A stretch of DNA of 10,423 bases, from contig NW_014011718.1 of the NCBI RefSeq assembly GCF_000611645.1, positions 1 through 10,423 of the forward strand, written 5' to 3'. Below are positions 1 to 10,423 of this stretch, piece by piece. Positions within the stretch are counted from its first letter, which is position 1, and each line of letters opens with the position of its first letter. The stretch is from Monoraphidium neglectum. Its lineage: Eukaryota; Chlorophyta; Chlorophyceae; Sphaeropleales; Selenastraceae. Under the pieces are notes generated by a model that had not been told where the DNA came from, did no database searches, and saw nothing but the letters and a program-made list of their open reading frames with translations. Made by a program: the position numbers and the translations under genes.

Positions 1-3000
1 GGGCGCGGCGCCGAACCAGCCGGCGGGCAGGCCAGAGTATGCGACCGAGTCGCCGCGGGCCAGGGCGACGCAGTGCAGCAGGATGGGGGCGCATATGAAC
101 GCGTCCAGGGGGTGCGCCAGGTGCTGCTGGCCTGCGGGATGGGCGCAGGGATGCGGGGCGCGGACTCAGTGGGAACGCGTGCAGCGTCTGTGCTGCGAGG
201 GCGCCGCGAGGTGCGCAGCCGCGGCCCTGCGACGCCAAGCTGTGCGTTGCAGGCTGTGGCATTGGCAAGAAAGACCAAGACGACCACCCTTCAAGCAGGA
301 AGGTCGCTGGTTCGACCGGGCAAGAGCTCGATCCCAGCGGCTCACCTAGGGGCAGCTGGGCCCACGCAGCGAGGGAGGGCAGCATCAGCATCAGGCAGCA
401 GCCATACAGCAGCAGCCACCCCTGGTGCATTAGCTGCTGCATACGCACGACCTCGTCGGACGGCGGGGGCGGCGACGCGCTCGGACACGCACGGCGGCCG
501 CCACCGCCGCGCGGCGGCAGGGACTGCTGAGTGTCGGTCTGCTGCTGACGGCAGGGCAGCGGGGCGGCTGCCGAGATGCCGTACGGAGAGGGCGACCCCC
601 AGGGCTGCTGCTGCTGCTCCTGCTGCTCAGGCTGCTGCTGTGAGGTGTCTGTGGCGCCTGCAGCAGGCCGGCATGCGTCCCCGTTCGCGGCGTCGCTGGC
701 GGCCCCCTCATCCATCGCTGCCAGCTGCCTGGAGCTGCGAGAGATGGCCAGGCCGCGCCGCACCAGCGGCCCCCCGCCGCCGCCCCTCGCCACCAACGCG
801 CCGCCCAAGGACGTGCCAAAACCACCGCCGCCGTCGCTCCCGTCTCCCTCGTTGCTGTGCTGATTTGGCAAGCCGCTGCCGCCGCCGCCGCCACGCGCGG
901 GCCCGAGAGGGCTCAGCGCCCGCCAGGGCTCCCGTCCCAAACCGAGCGCCGCAGACGGCGGGTGGTCCGCGGGCGCGGCGGACGGCGCGCCGGGCCCTAC
1001 TGGCGCAGCGGGCGATGCCGGGTCGGCTGCCAGGTCTGCATACGTGCGCACCGCCGCCGCCCCCGCCGACGCCGAAAACACGCCGCCGCCGACGCCATCT
1101 GCTCCTGCGTTTGCCCGCGCAGCGAGTTGCGCCTCCAACACAGCGATCGACGGGTGCGGCGGTACTGGCCGCGGCGGCGGCGCGGCGGCACGTCGCGGCG
1201 GTGCGGCGAGGGCGGAAAGCGGAAACTCTGGCAGCGAGAGCCTGACAAGGAAGTTTGTTATCCTCTGGGGCGTCCAGGTGATGAAGAGCGCCGAGGTCGC
1301 CAGGGCCAGGCCGATCTGGTGGAAGCGGAAGGGACAGGGGAGGTTCGGAACAGGGTGGATCACGCAGATTGCGCCAGGCCGCTAGTGATGGTGCATGTGT
1401 GCGCATGTTTGTGCATATGTGTATGTCTGTGGGGATGTGTCGTCTGTAGCACGCACGCACATGCGGTAGCATGCACACACATGCGTTGTGCGGGTGGTCT
1501 CTCCATGCTCGCGTGCAGCGAAGGATGCAGCCACAGCGCCGCTGCAACGTGGAGGTGCAAAACCCGCCACTGGCTCAACCCAGGCCGGCCCGCACACGCC
1601 TCACCGCGGGGTGCGGCATGCACATCGCTGCTGCGACCGCGAGTTGGATCGCCCCAAGCAGCAGCCGCAGAAGCGGGACGCCCACGCCGCCGCCACAGCG
1701 CGAGTCGCACTCGTGCGGCAGCCCGGCCGGCGGCTCCGGCAGGCAGCCCCCCGCGCCCGCGGCTCCGCAGCCGAGCGGCAGCTTCCCGCCGGGCGGCCCC
1801 GCGACGCACGCCCCGAGCACCGCGGTCGGCGCCGAAAACAGGCCCGTCGGGCACGCGTCGTCGCAGGGGCCGCAGCCGTCCTCCTCTGCAGATCCCTCGC
1901 CGCGGCCGTTCCCCACGCGCGCCGTCGCGCTCCCTGCGGCGTCCGCAGTACCTCTGCCGCTGCTGTCGCCGCCACTGCCGGACGCGACGCCGCTCGCCCC
2001 AAACGCAGAGCGCCCAACGCGCAGCACGACCGCGGCCCAGCCGCCGCAGAGGCACTTGAGCAATACCGCCAGCTGTGCGTTGATCATAAGCAACGTCACC
2101 GCCGCCAGTGCCAAAAACGCCACCCCCGCCGCCGGCGGGCGCGGCGCGAGGCGCGACAGCCCGCAGGCGGCGAGCGCGAAGCGCACGGCGCGCCGCAGGA
2201 GCCGCAGCAGTAGCGCGTTGTCTGCGTCCGCGCCGCTGCTGTCCTCGTCGTCGTGGTGCCCGCCACCGTCTGCCAGCCGCTCCGCTGACAGCAGGAGCGC
2301 GAGCAGCGCCGCGGCGCCCAGCCAGACGCGGCGGTCGCCGAGCACGGCGTCGAGCGAGCGCGGGAAGGACGTCGCCGCCGGCGGCGCCAGGTTGGCGCCG
2401 CCCAGGCTGATGACAGGGGCGCTCCTGGGGCAGGGGGCCAAACAGGGGACGCGCAACTATGTGCCAGGCCGACCCGATGATGTTCAAGGTAGGGCGTGCC
2501 GAGCGCAACGGCCATGGATCAAGCTGGGGTGCGACTATGTCAGGCGTGCCTGCCGCAGCCGCCCGGTTTGGGGAGCTCCCTGACACCCGAATGCGGCGCC
2601 GCGGCAGAGACGCGTGCGTGCTTGCCCGACCTGCAGCCCCCAACGCACCTCGCACGTGAGACCGCCCGGGAGCCCAAAGCCGCGGCTGGCGATTGCCGTC
2701 CGCTCGCGCCGCCGTCACCGCCGCCGCCGCTGAGCCCGAATCCGCCGTGGCCGCCGAGCCCAATTGAGTGGCCGCTTCCGTGGAAGCCGTCGAGCAGCTG
2801 CACGCCAGCTTCCTGGGCAGACAGCTGCACGAGCGCGCTGAGCTGGTGACTCAGCGCCAGCAGCAGCAGCGCAACCATGAGCCCAACGGCAACACTTGAA
2901 TACCTGAAACAAGTTTGACGAGGATCGGATAAGTTGATGAGGTATGTTTTGCACAGGGTAAGGATAAAACTGGATGGGATGGCATTTGGTAAGATGGTGT

Positions 3001-6000
3001 ACAATCATGTCGAATGACAGCCTGCAGGTGATGGTTGGCACTTGACCATGTCATCTTCACCCAGTCACGCAGTGCGTGTGCACCCAAACCTTGCCTAAGC
3101 CTCGTTCACGCCGAGCCAAATCGTATCCCGCAGGCCCGCTGCCGACAACTGGAGCTTTTCAGACATGGCCTGCATGATGCACGCGCAGCCCCGCAACGAT
3201 ACAGCTCAGGACCCCTACAGCCCGCGCGACACGCGCGCAGCCCTGCAACCAAGCGCTCACCCCAGCAGAAGCGTCCACAGCGGCGCAAACACGTCCAGGC
3301 CCAGCCACAGGGAGTAATTGCACCTCGGGTCCAGCACCGCCACAATCATCGGCGCGCCGCCGCCGCCCTCGTGCGCGCCCGGCCACGCGTGCAGGTGGAA
3401 GTGGAGGGGCAGGGCGCTCATATTCGCGCGCACGTGCTCGTCGTCGCCGCTCGCGTCGGACGACACCAGCGCCGGCCGCCAGCAGCCGGCCGCCGGCGCG
3501 GCGCCGCCGTCGCCGTCCCCTGGGGCGCCGCCGTGAGGGTGTGCGCGCCGCAGCCACGGCAGGCGCGCCTGCTGCGCGGCGGCCGGCCGAGAGGCGGCCC
3601 AGCGGAGGCTGAGGTGGCGAGACAGCCACGGCCACCGCAGCTGCAGATGCACGACCGCGGGGCCCCCCGCCGCCCGTCGCGCCGGCAGCAGCACGGACCA
3701 GGGCGCCAGCCGCGCTTCGCCTTCGCCAGCGTCGGGATCGCGCCGCGGCGCGGCCGCCGCCGCCATGCCGGGCGCCGGCCAGTGTCGCAGCCACTGGACA
3801 GAAGCTGCTGTCCACGCGGGCGTGCCGCCGTCCCCGCCGGGCTTGCCGCGCGGCGCGACCCACAGGTAAATGCGCCTGGCGCGCGCCAGCAGGGGCGGCG
3901 GCACGCGCAGGAGCCACGCGGAGCCCGCAAGGTAGTCGCGGCCGCGCAGCACCTCCTGCCACTTCCTGCGAGGGGTTGAAGGCAGCACCATGCCGTTTTG
4001 GACATGGTTCGTCAACGCTGCACTCCTTGTCTTGCAACACATCCAACACCCAACAGGCGCAGAAGAAAAACGTCGTTCTTGTGCCTCCTGTGATTCAAGG
4101 CTGCAGGTGGCAGAGGGGCCTCCAAGTCCTGCAACAAAGTGCCGGCAAAACGTCCCACCCTCTGGGGTCGGCATCTCGTGCCAGTCTGCCCAACAAAAGC
4201 AACCCCACTCACTCGGCATCCTTGACGCTTAGAGCCGCGGCGTCGTCCAAGCACGGCAGCATGGCAGCTGCATGACTCAGGTCCACAACCACCGTCCCAG
4301 GGTCTGCCACGTCAGCCCCGCCCTGCTGCTGCTGCTGCTGCTCGCCGGCCCCCGCCTGGCCCTGCGGCGCCTCCGAACCCCCCTCGTCCCTCAGCCGCCG
4401 TGGGCCGCCGGCGCCGCCGCCCGGCGGCTCGAGCTCCAGCCAGAGGCGGAAGCCGTCGCACGGCTTTGCTGCGGAAATCGTAAGCAGCAGGCCGCCCCCG
4501 CTGCTGCCGCTGTCGCCGTCCGTGCTGCTGCCGCTGCCGCCACCGTCGCCGCCGCCGCTGTCAATGTCTCCGCCTTGGCTGGTGGTGAAGCGCCGAGCAT
4601 CCCACGTGAACAGGTTGCCGCGGCCGTCATCAAGGTGGGACCCATGCACGAACATCGAAGTGGTCGCCACCTCTTCGGCTTCCAGCTGCGCTTTATGCCA
4701 CCCCAGGCCGTGGCCGCGGCAGGCTCTGGGCCCGACCGAAGGGTCGAGCGCCGCCCAGGGGCCCCAGAAGGTGCCAAGCAGCTGCTGCCCCGCAGCCGCG
4801 ACTGCCGTGCCGTTTGGATCGGCCGCGGAGGCGCGCCAGGCGGCGGCCCAGGAGGCGGCTGCCGCGGCGGCGGCCGGCGTGGCGGCCAGGGAGTGGGCGA
4901 CGCGACCCTGCAGGCGGTACATGATAAGGGCTGCGTCCGTATCCCGTGGCAGCCGCCGTGGCCGCCGGTGTCGGGCTCGAGACTGCCCCTGTGAGGGCAC
5001 CGCCTTGGCCGCGGCGGACGCGCCCTGCAGCGGGAGCTGCATCGTCCGGCGCCGCGGGCGGGGCGGCGCCTGGGGCGCCTCGTGGCTGCTGTCCAACAGG
5101 AGCAGTCCGTGGGCACCTTGCCACCCCCGGCTCCCCGCCCCCGGCGGTGGCGGCGGCGGCGGCTGGGGCAGCGCTGCCTCCAGCAACTTGCGCTCCTTCG
5201 CCGCCGCCGCTGCCTCCGCGGCGCCAGCGCCAGCGCCGCCGCGCCGCCCCTCGCACAGCGCAAGCAGCAGCACCGACAGCCGCCGCAGCAGCTGGTTGCA
5301 CCACGCGATCTCGTTGTGGCCGGCCTGCGCCCAGACGCCGGGCATGTCTAGGGTCGCGGCCTCAAAGGCGTGCGAGGCGTCGATCGTCACCCCGTCGAGT
5401 GACGTCAGCGGCTCGGCCACCTGAGGAACGGGGTGTTAGGGGACGGCGGCGACGCGCAGGCAATCAGCGGACCAGCGTGGTCGGGGCGTGTCTGATCCGA
5501 GGGCGGCTGGCGCAGGGATTGGCATCAGACTGAATGCGCCCCGTCCATGCCTTGGGCGGGCGTGACAGCATGGGACTCAGAAACCTGGCCCACTGTCGTT
5601 GCACTCTGATACAATAAGGTGCCATTAGCACGATCAATCCATGTGATTGCCCCGCCCCGCTGCACACCTGCACGTCGCGTGCGCCGCCGTTTATCGACAC
5701 CACCGGCACGCCCACCGGCAGCGGCTGCGCGCCCAGCCGCGCGTACAGGCGCCCCATCGCGGGGTGCAGCATGACCGGGGACGCCGCCTGCGGCGACGAA
5801 AGCGTCACGAGCAGCGAGACGCTGCCTGGCCCGAGCTCGGGGTCGCGCCACGCCTCAAGCAGCAGCAGCTGCGCGACGACGCCACCCATCGAGTGCCCGA
5901 ACAGCAGCACGCCGCCGCCGGTCGCAGCCGCGCCCGCGGGGCCGCCGGCAGTCGCGTTTGCGGCGCCGCGGGGGCGCAGGTTGTACGCAGCGGCGAGGTG

Positions 6001-7185
6001 GCGCAGGCAGGCGAGCGCGAAGCGGGCCTGGTGCTCCAACAGGACCGAGTCAAAGGCTGACAGCTCCTCATTCGTATCCAGAACGTACCTATGAGATAGG
6101 ACGTAATGGCAGGGATGCACCACCCAAACGACCGGCAGTTGCAGAAAGCCAACCATTGGCAGCAGGAGACCAGCCGCAGGCTGTGTACGTCCGCTGCTGC
6201 CGTCAGAAGCGGCGGTCGCTCTCTGACACCCGCATCGCCTCGGGTGCAGCGGAGGCCCCGCGGCCTCTGCAGCGCCCCATGCCATGCCAACCAGTGCAGA
6301 ACACAGCGGCCAGCTGCGGCGCCGGACGCGCTACCCACCAATCAAGGTCCTTGCCGGCTGCGGGGCCACCGGGGTGGCCGCCGCCGGCGGCCGCCTCTCG
6401 CCGCGTCTTGCGCCGCGCCCATTCCCTGGAGGTCTCTGATGCGATGGATCGGACCTGCGGTGGAGCGATGCGTGTTGTGAATAACGAATGGACAGCACTT
6501 GTTGGCGCATGGTTGATCATGCAGCTGCACTGGTCGTGCATGTGTGAGGGGCTTGAGTTGGCATGCGGCATGCACCCACTTCCGGCGGCTGCTGCGTGTG
6601 CATGTGCGCATGCGCATGCAGACAGGCGCGTTCAGGCCGCTGGCGGCCGCTGATACAGACCTGTTGGTACGACCCCGCGTTGCCAGGAATGAAGAGAACC
6701 GGGTGGCCAGTGGGCGGCATAGCTGCGTTGGGGGTGTGAGTACGTGACATCGACCAAAGTGCAGCAATCAGTTTCCAAGCAGCCGCCTGGACGCCCCAAT
6801 GAGCAGCAGCGCCTGCCATGCGCTGCGGCGCCTGCTGCATGCTTGAATGGGGCACAGCCCTGCCCTGTGAATGGCGCTGCGCGGCGCCTGGCATCCGGGG
6901 CTGCTGTTGCTGCCTACAGCACCACCGCACAAGTGGACTCCTCTGCGGCCAAAAGACAGGGACCGGGTCCCCACCTTGCTTGCTCGGGCCGCCGTCTTCG
7001 CGGTACAGGTAGAGCTTGTACCGCTTGTCTGACTCAGCAACCCGCTGTACATGCACCTCCTTGTAATTGGCATACATGTACGTCATCTCGCACCCCGCGC
7101 TGCGCGACTGCTCGACGGCAACATGCCACGCCGTGCCGCACAGCAGCAGCAGCGTGACCGCCGCGAGCGCGAGGAGGACGCGCAT
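1..7185 (-). CDS. PGAP1: GPI inositol-deacylase, PGAP1/Bst1 family (3' end outside window)
   Basis: This ER-membrane serine lipase removes the acyl chain from the inositol of newly made GPI anchors, a step before GPI proteins leave the ER. My exon model on the minus strand is 6975-7185, 6661-6722, 6339-6454, 5668-6088, 4213-5420, 3261-3965, 2649-2903, 1605-2424, 346-1315 and 1-131. All nine introns are GT-AG and every junction keeps frame, giving 1,633 residues so far. Residues 1-20 form a signal anchor. KLYLYRE, then GHPVLFIPGNAGSYQQ VRSIASE (exons 2-3) and NEELSAF are family signatures. GHSMGG (194-199) is the nucleophile elbow with Ser196. GHNEIAWCNQL (304-314) resembles the plant block, and His305 is a candidate catalytic residue by inference. 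Membrane segments follow from about residue 911. LPSLAAWAQ near the end resembles plant homologues. The start is the first in-frame ATG, with A at -3. Human PGAP1 has about 920 residues; the excess here is low-complexity loops. Identification is firm; exact exon edges are inferred. Confidence 0.93.
1388..1489 (-). repeat. Degenerate (CA)n tract in PGAP1 intron 8
   Basis: The plus strand here is a run of TG, CATG and ATGTGT steps, so the transcribed PGAP1 strand is CA-rich. It lies inside intron 8 (1316-1604), ending about 70 bases before the acceptor. That acceptor itself has a good pyrimidine tract (CCTGTCCCTTCCGCTTCCACCAG in broken form, just upstream of 1315). The tract is an imperfect dinucleotide repeat with alternating purine-pyrimidine sequence; no function is evident. 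Confidence 0.75.
2904..3260 (-). other. PGAP1 intron 6 (357 bases), nothing else seen
   Basis: This is the longest PGAP1 intron in the window. The donor GTGAGC at 3260 follows LLLG, and the acceptor is TTGTTTCAG with exon 7 starting at 2903. Its 3' 100 bases are AT-richer than the exons and pyrimidine-rich on the sense strand, a conventional splice-acceptor context. I see no RNA gene or repeat in it. The first codon read through the donor is a stop, so retention would truncate the protein before its membrane domain. Confidence 0.8.
4323..4340 (-). repeat. Short CAG repeat coding for six Gln in PGAP1 exon 5
   Basis: Six CTG triplets on the plus strand read as six glutamines in PGAP1, inside a Gly/Ala/Gln-rich lumenal loop. 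A further Gln-rich patch lies in exon 9 near 601-640. Such triplet runs are common in GC-rich algal genes and are likely to vary in length between strains. Confidence 0.85.
5881..5898 (-). other. PGAP1: Lipase nucleophile elbow GHSMGG of PGAP1
   Basis: This stretch of exon 4 reads GHSMGG, the GxSxG elbow of alpha/beta-hydrolases, after the hydrophobic strand VLLF. The serine codon is 5890-5892 (residue 196 of the model). Human PGAP1 uses the equivalent serine for inositol deacylation (Ser174 as I recall). The intact motif and the surrounding uninterrupted frame suggest an active enzyme, not a relic. Confidence 0.9.
6723..6974 (-). other. PGAP1 intron 1, stop-free and a multiple of three
   Basis: The intron runs from a GTGGGG donor at 6974 to a CCCAACGCAG acceptor at 6723. 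It is 252 bases, exactly 84 codons, and has no stop in the flanking frame, so retention would insert 84 residues between KLYLYRE and GHPVLFIPG. Homologues have only a short linker there, and the insert is Gln/Arg/Ala-rich with no family resemblance, so I call it an intron. The donor is weaker than the GTGAGT/GTGAGC donors elsewhere in the gene. Confidence 0.75.
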
Positions 7186-7438
7186 GGTGAGCTTGGTGAT
7201 GCGCCGCTGCGGCGGCCTTGGCGCACGCGCCTCGCGCTGTTGGCCACCGCGCTGTTGGCACGGTCCGCAGTGCACCAGTCGGTCAGCGACTCTCAGCCTG
7301 AACGCCAACGGCCGTGCATGCTATCTACAAGTCGTCATAAGGAGACCAGCAGCGTGCGGACCTCACAAGGCCCGCTCAACATCGCTGGTTGGGGTGGTTA
7401 TCTTAGTGCGAAGATCAAGGCGGGGAAGAACTGCGTCA

Positions 7439-7460
7439 TGTATATGATTGTTGTTATACA
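7439..7460. promoter_or_regulatory. TATA-like inverted repeat between the divergent genes
   Basis: TGTATA at 7439-7444 and TATACA at 7455-7460 are exact reverse complements around a 10-base spacer rich in T and G. The element sits about 200 bases from the CFIm25 start and about 255 from the PGAP1 start, and looks the same from both sides. It could serve both directions as a TATA-like or protein-binding site; this is inference. Confidence 0.4.
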
Positions 7461-7481
7461 CAGGGCTAGTAACAATCACCA

Positions 7482-7589
7482 GTGATGCAAGCAAACACGG
7501 TTTCATTAGCCGCGGGTGATCTGCCAGGATCTCGCCGGCTCACAATTCGTAACAGTACCGGAGTCGCTTTCATAATTTGATTGCATCAC
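7482..7589. repeat. 9-base inverted repeat GTGATGCAA / TTGCATCAC
   Basis: The left arm is 7482-7490 and the right arm 7581-7589, a perfect match separated by 90 bases. It lies in the AT-richer half of the divergent promoter, nearer CFIm25. The left arm continues into GCAAAC, and this longer word recurs in CFIm25 intron 4. Confidence 0.6.
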
Positions 7590-7661
7590 ACTTGGTGTTC
7601 TGAGCCCGCCAGACAGCAGCGGCGACAGCCGGCACTGCCCGCTTGCAGCAACAGCAGCGCC

Positions 7662-10038
<2,377 letters not shown>

Positions 10039-10372
10039 CTCTCAACTGCAACTGCAAACCAATCTTGCCAATCCTCACAAGCGGAAGAGAATGGCGTTGC
10101 CGAGGTACCAGGTCGCCCAACCTAGCAGGGCAGGCGGCACCTGGGGCTGTCCTGCCCATTTGTAGCTTGACAAGTGTCGAGAGTTTTCAGATGTGATAAG
10201 TTACGGTTCTAGTAGTTACGGCGCAATAATCATTTAGGGCTCAGCGACCCAGGGCATAGCCGAATCCGCCCCCCAAGGCCTGTAATTCGGCACAGAAATT
10301 CGGCGCGGAAAGAGGATGCATATGCACGCCCCTAAAAATACGGACGGAAGCCGGGCGGCCCGCGGCGGCCCG

Positions 10373-10403
10373 GATCGCGCCACGATCGCGCCGGGATCTC
10401 GCC
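10373..10403 (+). repeat. Three 11-base near-tandem copies at the right edge
   Basis: GATCGCGCC at 10373-10381 and 10384-10392, and GATCTCGCC at 10395-10403, occur at an exact 11-base period. It may be the start of a longer tandem repeat or a GC-rich promoter/leader stretch; the window ends 20 bases later. Confidence 0.5.
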
Positions 10404-10423
10404 GCCGCGGCGCGCGTGCGGGG

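Larger units (their letters stand above)
7186..7661. promoter_or_regulatory. Divergent intergenic region, likely shared promoter of PGAP1 and CFIm25
   Basis: About 476 bases separate two outward-facing ATGs, with no third gene visible. The middle (about 7370-7590) is clearly AT-richer than the surroundings. It holds a TATA-like inverted repeat (7439-7460) and a 9-base inverted repeat (7482-7490 with 7581-7589). No canonical TATA box at a fixed distance was found, so transcript starts cannot be placed. If transcripts begin far enough out, small upstream reading frames would be included: an 8-codon one ahead of PGAP1 (ATG at 7319) and one of about 30 codons ahead of CFIm25 (ATG at 7485). 5' UTR introns cannot be excluded. 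Confidence 0.65.

Noticed and set aside
301..345. GGTTCGACC at 309-317 resembling a tRNA B box
   Set aside because: The bases around it cannot form a T-arm stem, and no A box or acceptor stem fits upstream; it lies in PGAP1 intron 9.
1575..2456. PGAP1 exon 8 as an independent membrane-protein gene
   Set aside because: Its frame joins exons 7 and 9 exactly at good splice sites and supplies the expected PGAP1 membrane segments; read alone it starts in an intron.
73..2583. Long plus-strand open frames (390, 400 and 370 codons) opposite PGAP1 exons 8 and 9
   Set aside because: They are Arg/Ala/Pro-rich with no recognisable motif and overlap one another in different frames. They run through PGAP1 introns and mirror GC-rich codons of a gene with clear homology.
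3035..5533. Long plus-strand frames at 3035-3979, 4522-5424 and 4946-5533
   Set aside because: These are antisense shadows of PGAP1 exons 5 and 6. Their composition is a complement of Gly/Ala/Arg codons and they show no domain features.
7186..7308. N-terminal extension of PGAP1 upstream of 7185
   Set aside because: The frame is open but begins with TTG, has no ATG, and would place Arg-rich sequence before a typical signal anchor.
7581..7661. N-terminal extension of CFIm25 upstream of 7662
   Set aside because: The frame is open back to 7581 but contains no ATG, only a TTG, and the sequence does not resemble the family's N-terminus.

Overview
The window looks like nuclear DNA of a green alga (chlorophyte), probably Chlorophyceae or Trebouxiophyceae. 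It is very GC-rich with GC-rich third codon positions. Its genes carry many GT-AG introns of about 170-450 bases and low-complexity Ala/Gly/Gln/Pro inserts, and (CA)n-type repeats sit in introns. Both proteins read closest, from memory, to plant homologues. Species cannot be named from this sequence alone.

Two protein genes lie head to head. On the minus strand, from 7185 to beyond the left edge, is a GPI inositol-deacylase (PGAP1/Bst1 family). I could assemble it as ten exons whose reading frames join without a stop across all nine junctions, giving 1,633 residues before the window edge cuts it. On the plus strand, 7662-9940, is a complete seven-exon gene for the 25-kDa subunit of cleavage factor Im (CFIm25/NUDT21), 251 residues with a Gln-rich tail. 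About 476 bases separate the two start codons. This AT-richer stretch carries two inverted repeats and is the likely shared divergent promoter.

Region by region: 1-7185 PGAP1 (lipase core in exons 1-5, lumenal part in exons 5-6, multi-pass membrane part in exons 7-10 towards the left edge); 7186-7661 divergent promoter and leaders; 7662-9940 CFIm25; 9941-10423 3' UTR, a TGTAA-type poly(A) signal and intergenic DNA, possibly leading into another gene to the right.

The two genes do unrelated jobs: GPI-anchor remodelling in the ER membrane, and choice of poly(A) site in the nucleus. Their shared promoter is an arrangement, not a pathway. Most long open frames on the opposite strands are GC-rich shadows. 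I found no mobile element, CRISPR array, RNA gene or evidently new system. The most notable points are the UGUA-reading factor in a lineage that uses UGUAA as its poly(A) signal, a 3' splice site preceded by CA repeats, a stop-free frame-preserving first intron in PGAP1, and the greatly enlarged PGAP1.
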